64,000 bases of DNA from Raineyella sp034933565 (GTDB lineage Bacteria; Actinomycetota; Actinomycetes; Propionibacteriales; Propionibacteriaceae): positions 1 to 64,000 of the forward strand of contig NZ_JAYFNG010000003.1 of the NCBI RefSeq assembly GCF_034933565.1, in the 5' to 3' direction. Made by a program: the position numbers and the translations under genes. Below, piece after piece: positions 43,054-51,232 of the stretch. The notes under the pieces are model-generated. The model worked only from the letters and a program-made list of their open reading frames with translations, ran no database searches and had not been told where the DNA came from. Positions within the stretch are counted from its first letter, which is position 1. Every line of letters begins with the position of its first letter.

Positions 43054-43410
43054 GATCGTTCCCTCTTCCTCTCCATTGGTTTGGGGGGTACGGATGAAAA
43101 GTACATCACCGTCAGAGGTAGTACGACGTTATGTAGGAGTCGATGCAGCTGTGTATTTGAATGTTCGACATTTCTGTGAGGGGGAGGTGGGTGACCCACG
43201 TAATGACGCCGTTTCGCCTGTACCCCCGAGGGGTATTCACAGGATTGAACGAGCGCCCCTGGTCACCCTCTGTGGTCACTCTCCCGGCGGTGTTGATGGC
43301 CTTGGTCGGTGGTCGGTGGTCGGTGGTCGGTGACCGATGGCTGATGGCTGATGGCTGATGGCTGGCGGCTGGCGGCTGGCGGCTGGCGGCGCAGGGGGTG
43401 GGGCGAGGTG
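43054..43410. other. intergenic region with AT-richer part and 7-bp repeats
   Basis: The stretch 43080-43190 is noticeably AT-richer and includes TACATCACCGTCAGAGG; it probably carries the promoter of the membrane protein gene. From about 43305 it becomes GGTCGGT and GATGGCTG repeats (roughly 7-8 bp units) up to 43395. No gene was found. Confidence 0.6.
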
Positions 43411-43417
43411 ACGGTTG

Positions 43418-43519
43418 CGCGTTGACCGACGATTCTCAGGACGGACGCCCTTCCTCGAGCAGGCCGACGGAGGAAGGGCGTCGAAGTTGGCGAACGTCGG
43501 CCTATGCGCGGTACGTCGG
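43418..43519. repeat. dispersed hairpin repeat, copy B
   Basis: Matches 2838-2939 with 87 of 102 bases and no gaps. It includes a perfect 13-bp stem GACGCCCTTCCTC/GAGGAAGGGCGTC (43444-43456 with 43470-43482, 13-nt loop) and a second, outer inverted pair with one mismatch (GACCGACG ... CGTCGGCC). It lies in the gap before the NlpC/P60 gene's 3' end. Confidence 0.75.
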
Positions 43520-43579
43520 TCTACGTGGCTGCGTCAGCCAGGTTGCCCGGCCGCTGTCGCTGAATGCTGCGACGCCCCG

Positions 43580-43710
43580 GCATGATGACGCCGCCCAGGC
43601 AGGATGACGCCGCCCGCGGGTGTGACGATGCCCCGGACGTGACGCCGCCCAGGCAGGATGACGCCGCGGGTGTGACGATGCCCCGGACGTGAGGACGCCC
43701 CGGGCGTGAC
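43580..43710. repeat. tandem GACGCCGCCCAGGCAGGATGA/TGACGATGCCCCGGACG repeats
   Basis: GACGCCGCCCAGGCAGGATG occurs twice (near 43589 and 43641) together with GGGTGTGACGATGCCCCGGA twice (near 43616 and 43669). The gap has no gene. Confidence 0.8.
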
Positions 43711-43739
43711 GATGCCCCCGGCGGAGTGCCGGGGGCATC
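43711..43739 (-). terminator. hairpin after the NlpC/P60 gene
   Basis: GATGCCCCCGGC (43711-43722) pairs with GCCGGGGGCATC (43728-43739) around GGAGT. It lies 30 bp beyond the stop on the minus strand. Confidence 0.75.
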
Positions 43740-43769
43740 GAGGAAGTTCCCGTGAAGCCGGAACGAGTG

Positions 43770-44654
43770 TCAGGCCACGGTGTAGTAACCGCTGACCGGC
43801 ATCCAGCTGACCGGGTGCACCTGGGTGCCCTCGCGCGGGTTCAGGGCGGAGATCATCATGCCGTTGCCGACGTAGATGCCCACGTGGCCGCCGCCGTTCT
43901 GCAGCACCAGGTCGCCGGGCTGCGGGGTGCTGGTGCGCTTCAGGGCGCCGGGCTGGGCGTACGAGGTGCGCGGCAGGCTGACGCCCGCCTTGGCGTACAC
44001 CCACTGGGTGAAGCCCGAGCAGTCCCAGGCGCCGAACTTGGTGCCGCCGTAGACGTAGGCGGAGCCGACGCCGCTGTAGGCGGCCTTGACGATCGAGGCG
44101 CGCGTGCCGGACAGCGAGGAGACGTCGACCGACGCCGTCGACTTCGTCGAGGTGGCGGTGGCCTTGGTGCCCGCCGGCGAGCTGCCGGACCGCGGGACGC
44201 CGTCGGTCAGGTAGCGGGTGGCGACCCAGCGCTTGGCGCCGTTGTAGTTGATCTCGGTCCAGCCGTCGGTCGTGACGCCGGTGGTGGTCACCGAGGTCCC
44301 CTTCGGCAGGGTGGTGACCCGGTTGTACTGGGTGCCGGCGCCGGTGCGGACGTTCAGCGCGACGGTGGTGTGGCGGGTCGTCGCGGAGCTCGAGGACGAC
44401 GTGCTGCTGGTGACCGCGGCCATGGTGGTCGTCGTGGCACCGGCCGGGGCGGAGCCCTCGGCGTGTGCGGCGATCGGGGCGGCGCCGGCGCCACCGAGGG
44501 TGACGAGGCCGGCGACAGCAGCGATGCCGGCGCGGCGGGCTGCCGAGGTGTCGGTGTACCCGGCGCTGTGGGCGGCCAGGGAATGGGCGCGCCAAGTGCG
44601 GTTGGTGGCGGTGCCCGCGCTGCGGCGCGGCGTGATGGACAGGGACTGCGACAT
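43770..44654 (-). CDS. SH3-domain NlpC/P60 peptidoglycan endopeptidase
   Basis: Cell-wall hydrolase of 294 residues. An N-terminal signal region contains RAGIAAVAGLVTLGGAGAAP followed by AHAEGSA, a likely cleavage site. A Ser/Thr linker leads to an SH3b domain (TTVALNVRTGAGTQYNRVTT and GWTEINYNGAKRWV, about 95-160) and then NlpC/P60 (about 190-294) with Cys in WDCSGFTQW and His in NGGGHVGIYVG. It cuts D-Glu-diamino-acid bonds in stem peptides. The c-di-AMP riboswitch in its leader suggests control by cell-wall/turgor status. Confidence 0.95.
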   Translation of the reverse strand: MSQSLSITPRRSAGTATNRTWRAHSLAAHSAGYTDTSAARRAGIAAVAGLVTLGGAGAAPIAAHAEGSAPAGATTTTMAAVTSSTSSSSSATTRHTTVALNVRTGAGTQYNRVTTLPKGTSVTTTGVTTDGWTEINYNGAKRWVATRYLTDGVPRSGSSPAGTKATATSTKSTASVDVSSLSGTRASIVKAAYSGVGSAYVYGGTKFGAWDCSGFTQWVYAKAGVSLPRTSYAQPGALKRTSTPQPGDLVLQNGGGHVGIYVGNGMMISALNPREGTQVHPVSWMPVSGYYTVA

Positions 44655-44667
44655 GGGGGGCCTCCGT

Positions 44668-44810
44668 ACGCCTGCGAAGTGAGCTGTCGGGTTCGGGTGG
44701 GAGGCACCCGGCGTCAGGGGATGTGGTGGTCCCCGTCGGCTTCACCCCAAGGCCGACCTGGTGGGCCGGTCACAAGTGGTTCCCCCGCTTCTGCCTGGAC
44801 GTTGATGACA
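44668..44810 (-). promoter_or_regulatory. ydaO/yuaA c-di-AMP riboswitch
   Basis: On the minus-strand leader, the landmark segments appear in order: GGGGGAACCACTTGTGAC, then CAGGTCGGCCTTGGGGTGAA, the closing-type ACCCGAACCCGACAGCTCAC and TTCGCAGGCG just before the gene. These match the actinobacterial ydaO/yuaA riboswitch found before wall hydrolases such as rpfA. The riboswitch is normally an OFF switch on c-di-AMP. Boundaries are approximate. Confidence 0.85.
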
Positions 44811-45203
44811 ACGGACACGAGCGGCGGCAGAACTAGGCGGACCGCCCGCGGCATGGACCCTGGATGCGACCACGCGATCGTCACGCTAACCCGACCGGCG
44901 ACAAGATCACAAACCGATAACAGCCCAGGTGTCCGGGGTGGCGGGGTCCGGGGACTCCCGGAGGGGGGTGGTCAGGGGCCCCGGTGCCACCCTTGACTCC
45001 ACCTTGCGCCGGACTGAATCCCCTTGCCGGACGCCTGTCGTGGCGACTTCGGGTGGCGGTCCCGCCCTGCCGGACGAACCTCAGGAAACCCTCAGGATGA
45101 TGTGATGCGGATCACGAAATCGGGTCGCAGGGTCGGTCTGGATCACGGCACGGTCTCGCCCTGGTCTCTGAGCGGTCACGGCTCTCATGCCTTGGATCCG
45201 CGT
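44811..45203. other. intergenic gap upstream of the riboswitch
   Basis: No gene was found. The region holds the NlpC/P60 promoter side (less GC-rich at 44885-44930, with ACAAGATCACAAACCGATAAC) and a stretch with no clear signal up to 45203, where the 44-bp repeats begin. Confidence 0.5.
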
Positions 45204-45385
45204 CTCATGTTCCGGAGGCAGCAGGGACTCGTGTCCCGGAGGCGGCAGGAATCCGTCTTCTGGGGAGGGGGCTCGTGTCCCGGAGGTAGCACGAACTCGT
45301 CTTCTGGGGAGGGGGCTCGTGTCCCGGAGGTAGCACGAACTCGTCTTCTGGGGGAGGGGACTCGTGTCCCGGAGGCGGCGCCTCG
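45204..45385. repeat. 44-bp tandem repeats
   Basis: Units start at 45228, 45272, 45316 and 45361 (periods 44, 44, 45), with a degenerate lead unit at 45204. The unit reads CTCGTGTCCCGGAGGTAGCA followed by CGAACTCGTCTTCTGGGGAG and GGGG. No spacers separate the units, so this is not CRISPR. The repeat lies between the riboswitch gene and the 45456 gene 3' end. Confidence 0.85.
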
Positions 45386-45455
45386 TGGACGCAGGGCCTG
45401 GTCCGGCCGTGTGGCGTCCCGACCGACCCCAGTGGGTCCGTCGGGCGCGTGCCGC

Positions 45456-46391
45456 TCAGCGGAACTCCTCGGACTCCTCGGCCGTGTAGAACAACCCCAT
45501 GTCGTCGTCGCACAGCTCGTCGTCGCGGACGGCGAGCAGGCGCTGCTGCTGGGCCGCCCGGGTCTCGGTGGCGGCCCGGGCCACCCGGTGCAGCCGGTCG
45601 ACCACCCCGGCGTCCGCCAGCACCTGCTTGCCGGCCCGGAACAGCGCCTCGTCACCGGTCAGCAGCCGGCTCTCCGCCCACACCTTGCAGGCCACCATGT
45701 CGTGGAAGTCGCCCAGCGCGGTCTGGCGCCGCAACGTCGACAGCGGCTTGACGATGTAGTCCAGCTCCTCGCGGAAGCCCGGATTGCGCAGGTAGAAGTA
45801 CTTCTTGGCATAGATCGCCTCGTCCAGTGCGGTGGCGAGCCCGTCGGGGGCGTCGTCGGCCACCAGGACGACGATGTCGAGGTCGGAGCCCTGCACCAGG
45901 ATCCCGGTGGACCGCTCGGGGCGGAGCACGTCGTGCGCCATCCCGTAGACGATGTCGCCGGCGATCGCGACGCAGAAGTGCCCGGCGAGCTGCGGGTCGG
46001 CGAGGAACGGACGGGTGATGTCGGCCATGATCCGGCGGGCCGTGTAGAGCTTGCGCCGGCTGACCTGCTCGATGTGATCGGCCAGCGCGGCCGCCGCCTC
46101 GTCGAGCGCCTCCGGCCGGTCGGCCGGCCCCACCACGGTATAGGTGAGGAACTCACGCAGGATCGAGGGGGAGAGCCGTACGTACCCGTCGAGCTTGATG
46201 TCGAGGCGTACGTAGCGCTTCCCGATCACCCGGTGGGCGAGTCGCTCGTCGCCCAGACAGGCCTTCCACAGCGGGAAACCGGCCGCTCCCAGCGCCTCGT
46301 GCAGCTGGGAGCCGGTCAGCGGCCCGCGGAAGGAGGTCGCCCGCAGCGCCCGGTCCGCCAGCTCGGTGAGGACCGGGTCGAGGGAGGACAT
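45456..46391 (-). CDS. putative nucleotidyltransferase-fold protein with N-terminal winged-helix-like region
   Basis: Protein of 311 residues without a family name that I recognise. The N-terminus (TSFRGPLTGSQLHEALGAAG, then HRVIGKRYVRLDIKLDGYV) looks like a winged-helix-type domain. In the middle, VAIAGDIVYGMAHDVLRPERS is followed by LVQGSDLDIVVLVADD, matching the nucleotidyltransferase pattern G(D/S)...D-h-D. A C-terminal helical part of about 90 residues completes the protein. It lies 3 bp from the glmM end on the same strand, so it may be an operon partner. The function is unknown; a substrate or RNA-modifying role is inference. Confidence 0.5.
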   Translation of the reverse strand: MSSLDPVLTELADRALRATSFRGPLTGSQLHEALGAAGFPLWKACLGDERLAHRVIGKRYVRLDIKLDGYVRLSPSILREFLTYTVVGPADRPEALDEAAAALADHIEQVSRRKLYTARRIMADITRPFLADPQLAGHFCVAIAGDIVYGMAHDVLRPERSTGILVQGSDLDIVVLVADDAPDGLATALDEAIYAKKYFYLRNPGFREELDYIVKPLSTLRRQTALGDFHDMVACKVWAESRLLTGDEALFRAGKQVLADAGVVDRLHRVARAATETRAAQQQRLLAVRDDELCDDDMGLFYTAEESEEFR

Positions 46392-46394
46392 CGC

Positions 46395-47753
46395 TCAGCC
46401 GATGGTGGCGCGGACGGTGTCCGCGATCGACGCGGCGTAGCGAGCGGTCAGCTCCTTGGTCGGCCCCTCCACCATCACCCGGCAGAGGTTCTGCGTGCCG
46501 GAGTAGCGCACCAGCACCCGGCCCTTGCCGGCCAGGTCGGTCTCGGCCTGCTCGATGGCGGCGACCAGCGCCGGGACGGTGTCGATGGCGGGCTTGCGCT
46601 GCACGTCGATGTTCACCAGCACCTGCGGGAAGACGTCCATTGCGGCGGCCAGCTCGGACAGCGGCTTGCCGGTCTTCAGCATCGTCGCCACCACCTGGAG
46701 GGCGGTGAGCTCGCCGTCGCCGGTGGTGTGGTGGTCGAGGAAGATGACGTGGCCGGAGTCCTCGCCGCCCAGGTTGGCCCCGAGGCGGCGCATGTCCTCG
46801 AGCACGTAGCGGTCGCCGACCTTGGCGGCATGGTGCTTGTAGCCGTACTTCTCGCAGGCCACGGTCATGCCCAGGTTGCTCATCACGGTCGAGACGAGCA
46901 GGTCGTTCCTGAGCCGGCCCTCGGCGTGCAGCTGGTTGGCGCAGACGACGAGGATCTGGTCGCCGGTGATCTCGTTGCCCAGCTCATCGACGGCGATCAG
47001 CCGGTCGCCGTCACCGTCGAAGGCGAGCCCGACGTTCGCGCCGTTCGCCAGCACCGCGGCCCGCAGGTCCTGGGTGTGCTGGGAGCCGCAGTCGGCGTTG
47101 ATGTTGTAGCCGTCCGGCTCGTCGTGGATCACCGTGACCTGGGCGCCGAGCTCGCGGAAGATGGCCGGGCCGACCTGGTAGGTGGCGCCGTTGCCAGTGT
47201 CGAGGACGACCTTGAAGCCCTCCATCGACAGCTCTCGGGGGAAGGTGTTCTTCAGGAAGACGGTGTAGCGGCCGACGGCGTCCTCGAGCCGGTGGGCGCT
47301 GCCGAGGTCATGCGCGGCGGCCGCCAGGGAGTCCAGCCGGTCACCGAGGATGAGCTCCTCGATCTCGTGCTCGTCCTCGTCGGAGAGCTTGTAGCCGGTG
47401 CCGGCGAAGACCTTGATGCCGTTGTCCTGGTACGGGTTGTGCGAGGCGGAGACGACGAACCCGGCGTCGGCGCGCATCGACTCGGTCATGTACGCGATGC
47501 CGGGGGTCGGCAGCACGCCGACCCTCTCGACATTGCCGCCCATCGAGGTGACGCCCGCCACCAGTGCGCTCTCCAGCATGTCGCCGGAGATCCGGGTGTC
47601 CTTGCCGATGACGATCCGCACCCGGTGCGCGGCAGGCTTGTCCCGGCGCACCACGTGCGTGACGGCCTGGCCCAGACGGAAGGCGGTGATCGCGTCCATC
47701 GGATATCGGTTGGCCTCGCCGCGGATGCCGTCGGTGCCGAACAACTTGCCCAT
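46395..47753 (-). CDS. glmM: phosphoglucosamine mutase GlmM
   Basis: Converts glucosamine-6-phosphate to glucosamine-1-phosphate for UDP-GlcNAc and peptidoglycan. The 452-residue protein starts GKLFGTDGIRGEAN. The phosphoserine Ser104 is in VSASHNPYQDNGIK, the metal loop is DGDGDR (about 240-245), the sugar-binding motif GGEDSGH, and the phosphate-binding RYSGT near 425. The ATG at 47753 has AAGGAG about ten bases upstream. It follows the UDP-GlcNAc-type protein on the minus strand, supporting amino-sugar metabolism here. Confidence 0.97.
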   Translation of the reverse strand: MGKLFGTDGIRGEANRYPMDAITAFRLGQAVTHVVRRDKPAAHRVRIVIGKDTRISGDMLESALVAGVTSMGGNVERVGVLPTPGIAYMTESMRADAGFVVSASHNPYQDNGIKVFAGTGYKLSDEDEHEIEELILGDRLDSLAAAAHDLGSAHRLEDAVGRYTVFLKNTFPRELSMEGFKVVLDTGNGATYQVGPAIFRELGAQVTVIHDEPDGYNINADCGSQHTQDLRAAVLANGANVGLAFDGDGDRLIAVDELGNEITGDQILVVCANQLHAEGRLRNDLLVSTVMSNLGMTVACEKYGYKHHAAKVGDRYVLEDMRRLGANLGGEDSGHVIFLDHHTTGDGELTALQVVATMLKTGKPLSELAAAMDVFPQVLVNIDVQRKPAIDTVPALVAAIEQAETDLAGKGRVLVRYSGTQNLCRVMVEGPTKELTARYAASIADTVRATIG

Positions 47754-47853
47754 CTGCTGTGTCTCCTTCTGCTGCCGGGTCTTCGCCCGACGTGATCTTG
47801 TCACCCGGGGCCGGGACGTCTGCCGGGGGTCCACCGGACGTGTGTCGCCGCGG

Positions 47854-47887
47854 GACGGGTGCCCGGCGCGGCCGCCGGGCACCCGTC
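47854..47887 (-). terminator. hairpin between the LbH-protein gene and glmM
   Basis: Perfect 15-bp arms (47854-47868 and 47873-47887) around a 4-nt CGGC loop, 12 bp after the stop of the upstream gene on the minus strand. It separates that gene's transcript from glmM, which probably has its own promoter. Confidence 0.75.
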
Positions 47888-47898
47888 ACCGGGCGATC

Positions 47899-49122
47899 TC
47901 AAGCGGTCTCGAACAGGCCCATGTCGGGGACCGGCCCCGCGGCCCGGGTGCAGGTGTCGTCGATGATCGCCTGCAGCCAGCCGGTGCCCGCCTCCTTCGC
48001 CGCGGTGTCCAGCGCCTGGACGGCGGCGATGTACGGGGTGCCGGCCACCGCCGCGGTGGCGAGCGGCGCGGCCAGTGCCTCGGGGACGATCAGCAGCGGT
48101 GCCGGTATCCGGTCCGGCGTGCAGGCCTCGAGCAGCTCGGCCCGGTGCTCGACCAGCTGGCGGCGGCCCTCGGTGTCCGGGGCGATCGTCGTGATCAGGG
48201 CGGCCAGGCGCTTCGTACGCTCCTCGCGGGCGGACTCCAGCATCTCCAGCGCCCCCTCCAGCACCAGCTCGCCGAACTCCTGGGCGGCGAAGAACGGCCG
48301 GCGGACCCCGCGGTACCACGCCTCGAGCGCGAGCAGGTTGGCGACGTAGCCGATGTTCTTCTCCAGCAGTGGCGCGAGCCGCTTGTAGCGGCGCGGCGTG
48401 TTGGGGCGGCGGATCCCGTCGGTCGGCGGGGTGAGGACCAGCAGGCCGTCCTCCCGGACGTCGTCGCGCAGGATCGATCCGGCGCCGACCACGGTGCCGA
48501 AGCCGACCTGGACCGGCCCGACCGTGCCGCCCTGGCCGCCGAGGAAGATCGGTGGCTGGTCGAGCATCACCCCGCGCGGCACGTCGCCGAACAGCGAGGC
48601 GGTGGTCTTGTTGCCGTCCGGGGTGAAGTTGAAGTGGATGTAGGAGGAGCCGACCTCGCTGTGGTGGCGGCGGCTGGTGCCGCCGGCCATCAGGACGTCG
48701 CAGAAGTTGATCAGGCTGCCCAGCGTGACGAACGGGAACAGGATCGTCTGCTTCAGCCCGACCGTGTGGGCGCCACCGGCCTGCTCCTCGAGGAGGGTGC
48801 CCTCCCGGACATGGGCGCCGAGCGCCATCGAGGCGGCCTCCAGGAAGACGGAGCGGGAGAAGTAGCCACCCTTGAGGCGTACGTCCGGGCCCAGTCGGCA
48901 GTCCTGCAGGGTGACCGGGGCCTCCTCACCGAGCTGGACCCCGGCGGAGATGACGGTCGAGGCGCCATGGATCCGGCAGCCCGGGTGGATCGTCACGCCG
49001 TCGGCGGAGATCCGGTCGACATCGACGTCGTCGCCGATGTCGATGCTCCACGGGTTGGGGATGTCGACGCCGCGTTCGATGAGTTGTATGGCCTTGTCGA
49101 AGCCGCGTGGCTTCCCCTGCAT
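47899..49122 (-). CDS. left-handed beta-helix protein, UDP-GlcNAc pyrophosphorylase-like
   Basis: Protein of 407 residues related to the acetyltransferase/pyrophosphorylase-type left-handed beta-helix family. Hexapeptide-like turns run over about 50-260 (VTIHPGCRIHGAS, VTLQDCRLGPDVRLKGGYFS, SSYIHFNFTPDG, GGTVGPVQVGFGTVVGAGS). A C-terminal helical region follows. It lacks an obvious nucleotide-binding N-terminal signature GxGTR, so a full pyrophosphorylase activity is uncertain. The start ATG 49122 follows GGAGGAT. Proximity to glmM suggests a UDP-GlcNAc-related role. Confidence 0.65.
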   Translation of the reverse strand: MQGKPRGFDKAIQLIERGVDIPNPWSIDIGDDVDVDRISADGVTIHPGCRIHGASTVISAGVQLGEEAPVTLQDCRLGPDVRLKGGYFSRSVFLEAASMALGAHVREGTLLEEQAGGAHTVGLKQTILFPFVTLGSLINFCDVLMAGGTSRRHHSEVGSSYIHFNFTPDGNKTTASLFGDVPRGVMLDQPPIFLGGQGGTVGPVQVGFGTVVGAGSILRDDVREDGLLVLTPPTDGIRRPNTPRRYKRLAPLLEKNIGYVANLLALEAWYRGVRRPFFAAQEFGELVLEGALEMLESAREERTKRLAALITTIAPDTEGRRQLVEHRAELLEACTPDRIPAPLLIVPEALAAPLATAAVAGTPYIAAVQALDTAAKEAGTGWLQAIIDDTCTRAAGPVPDMGLFETA

Positions 49123-49166
49123 GGACGATCCTCCCCCTGGCGGCGGTGCGCCGGCCGGGACTGAGT

Positions 49167-49796
49167 CTAACCGGCGGTGCCCGGGTCGGGCAGCCCCATC
49201 GTCCGGCGGGCCAGCAGGACGTACGTCGCGGCGAGCTCCTCCGGGGCGATCGGGCCGCTGATGTGGTACCAGGTGGCGACCGCGGTGCACATCGTGATCA
49301 CCGCGCGCCCGGCCTCGCGGGCCGCTGTCGCCGGGAAGTCCCCGCGCGCGACGCAGTCGGCGACCGCGGCGTAGAGCAGCCCCTCCTGCTCGTCACGCAT
49401 CCCCACCAGGCGTTCCCGGTGGGCCGGCTCCAGGGCCCGCAGCTCGCTGGCCGCGACGAACGCCTCGTCGCGGCGGTGGGCGTGGAACAGCACCAGGCTC
49501 TCCACCACGGCGTCGAACCGGCGCAGCGGATCGTCACCGGCCCGGTCGACCGCCGCCCGGGTCCGGGTGAGCAGGTCGCCGATGGCCTGCTCCATCACCG
49601 CCGCGAGCAGCTCCTGCTTGGAGGCGTAGTGGTGGTAGAGCCCCGGCACCGACAGGCCCACCGCGGCGGCGATCGTCCGGATCGTCGTGCCGTGGTAGCC
49701 CTGCCCGGCGAAACAGGTCAGCGCCCCGCGCAGCAACGGCGGAAAGGTCTCGCGACCGAAATCACGCCAGTCGTCCGGCCGGTCGGAATCGTCCAC
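49167..49796 (-). CDS. TetR-family transcriptional regulator
   Basis: TetR repressor of 209 residues, likely regulating the divergent acyl-CoA operon. The N-terminal HTH is at about 20-65 (ALTCFAGQGYHGTTIRTIAA, then AVGLSVPGLYHHYASKQELL). The C-terminal ligand domain contains a TetR-type helix bundle (SLVLFHAHRRDEAFVAASEL). The start GTG 49796 has GAGGAGCC upstream, and the palindrome at 49918-49939 is the expected operator. The ligand is probably an acyl-CoA; this is inference. Confidence 0.92.
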   Translation of the reverse strand: MDDSDRPDDWRDFGRETFPPLLRGALTCFAGQGYHGTTIRTIAAAVGLSVPGLYHHYASKQELLAAVMEQAIGDLLTRTRAAVDRAGDDPLRRFDAVVESLVLFHAHRRDEAFVAASELRALEPAHRERLVGMRDEQEGLLYAAVADCVARGDFPATAAREAGRAVITMCTAVATWYHISGPIAPEELAATYVLLARRTMGLPDPGTAG

Positions 49797-49884
49797 GGTG
49801 GCTCCTCGGGGGTGGGGGTCCTGTGATCGTACGGGCCGCGACCGCCCCGCCGGGTGTCCGCTCATGGCGGCAGATGTGACCTGC

Positions 49885-49939
49885 TTGACATGCCTTGTGT
49901 TCCGGGTCACACTCTTGCTACCGAGCGATCGCTCGGTAG
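49885..49939 (+). promoter_or_regulatory. promoter and TetR operator of the acyl-CoA operon
   Basis: A consensus -35 TTGACA (49885-49890) is followed 17 bp later by a weak -10 CACACT (49908-49913). A perfect 22-bp palindrome, CTACCGAGCGA/TCGCTCGGTAG (49918-49939), lies on the expected transcription start. The GAGCGATCGCTC core is typical of TetR operators. It lies between tetR (minus) and the thiolase gene (plus), so the TetR would repress both. Confidence 0.75.
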
Positions 49940-50044
49940 GTCCGGGGTCCGACCCCCGAGACGTGGCCGGTCCCGGTGACGCAGTCAGCCCCGGTGACCG
50001 ACCGGACCACGACGGGCCCCGACCCGTCCGACGAACGGAGTGAG

Positions 50045-51232
50045 ATGACACAGAGGGACAGAGTGGTCCTGCTGGGAGGCGCCCGGACACCCATCGGCTC
50101 GTACGGCGGCTGCCTGCGTGAGGTCCCCGCCCACGAGCTCGGCGCCGCCGCGGTCCGCGAGGCCTTGGCCCGCACCGGCACCGCCCCCGACCGGGTCGAT
50201 GAGGTCGTGATGGGCTGCATCGGCCAGGTCGGCCCGGACTCCTACAACGCCCGCCGGGTGACGCTGGCCGCTGATCTGCCGGTGAGCACCCCCGCGTACA
50301 ACGTGAACCGGCTGTGCGGCAGCGGCCTGCAGGCCGTGTGGTCGGCCGCCCAGCGGATCGTCTGGGGCGCCGCCGATGTGGTGGTCGCCGGCGGCAACGA
50401 GTCGATGTCGCGGATGCCGTTCCTCGAGTACGGCTCCCGGGGGAACAATCGGCTGGGCGACCGTACGCTGCTCGACGGCACGGTCGCGATGCTGACCGAC
50501 CCGTTCAGCAACCAGCACATGGGGGTCACCGCCGAGAACGTCGCCGCCCGCTACGGCGTCGACCGGGCCGCCCAGGACGAGTTCGCCCTGGAGAGCCAGC
50601 GGCGGGCCGCCACGGCCGCGGCGCAGGCGGCGTTCGCCGAGGAGATCACCGCGGTGACCGTCTCCGGCCGCCGGCCCGTCGTGGTCGACACCGACGAGCA
50701 TCCCCGCCCCGACACCACCCTGGACCGGCTCGGTTCGCTGCGCCCGGTCTTCCGCGAGGGTGGCACCGTCACCGCCGGCAACGCCTCCGGCGTCAACGAC
50801 GGCGGGGCCGCCCTGGTGCTGGCCCGGGAGTCGGCTGCCCTCGACCACGGACAGCGTCCGCTGGCCACCCTCGAGGAGGTGACGGTCGCGGCGATGGAGC
50901 CCGAGCTGATGGGCTACGCGCCGGTGCATGCCCTGGCGAAGCTGTGGGACGCGACCGGTCTGACCCCTGCCGATGTGGACGTGATCGAGCTGAACGAGGC
51001 CTTCGCCGCCCAGGCGGTCGCGGTGATCCGCGACGCCGGGCTCGACCCGGAGCGGACGAACCCCTACGGCGGCGCGATCGCCATGGGCCACCCGGTCGGC
51101 GCCAGCGGGGCGATCCTCACCCTGCGCGCCGCCCTCGACCTGACCCGCCGCGACCTGGAGTACGCGGTGGTCTCCCTGTGCATCGGCGGCGGGCAGGCCA
51201 TCGCCGCACTGTTGAGGAGGTACGACGCATGA
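50045..51232 (+). CDS. acetyl-CoA C-acetyltransferase (thiolase)
   Basis: Thiolase of 395 residues that condenses or cleaves acetyl-CoA/acetoacetyl-CoA. The nucleophile Cys91 is in NVNRLCGSGLQAV, the His pair in AMGHPVGASGAIL (about 345-357), and the second Cys in LCIGGGQAIA (about 381). NESMSRMPF is also diagnostic. ATG 50045 is preceded by CGGAG. It is the first gene of the operon and overlaps the dehydrogenase by 4 bp. Confidence 0.95.
   Translation: MTQRDRVVLLGGARTPIGSYGGCLREVPAHELGAAAVREALARTGTAPDRVDEVVMGCIGQVGPDSYNARRVTLAADLPVSTPAYNVNRLCGSGLQAVWSAAQRIVWGAADVVVAGGNESMSRMPFLEYGSRGNNRLGDRTLLDGTVAMLTDPFSNQHMGVTAENVAARYGVDRAAQDEFALESQRRAATAAAQAAFAEEITAVTVSGRRPVVVDTDEHPRPDTTLDRLGSLRPVFREGGTVTAGNASGVNDGGAALVLARESAALDHGQRPLATLEEVTVAAMEPELMGYAPVHALAKLWDATGLTPADVDVIELNEAFAAQAVAVIRDAGLDPERTNPYGGAIAMGHPVGASGAILTLRAALDLTRRDLEYAVVSLCIGGGQAIAALLRRYDA

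Noticed and set aside
45204..45385. 44-bp repeats as a CRISPR candidate
   Set aside because: No spacers separate the units; the period is constant at 44-45 bp.
45024..47795. 923-codon plus-strand frame
   Set aside because: It is antisense to glmM and the 45456 gene; its residues mirror the reverse complement of those codons and no motif is seen.
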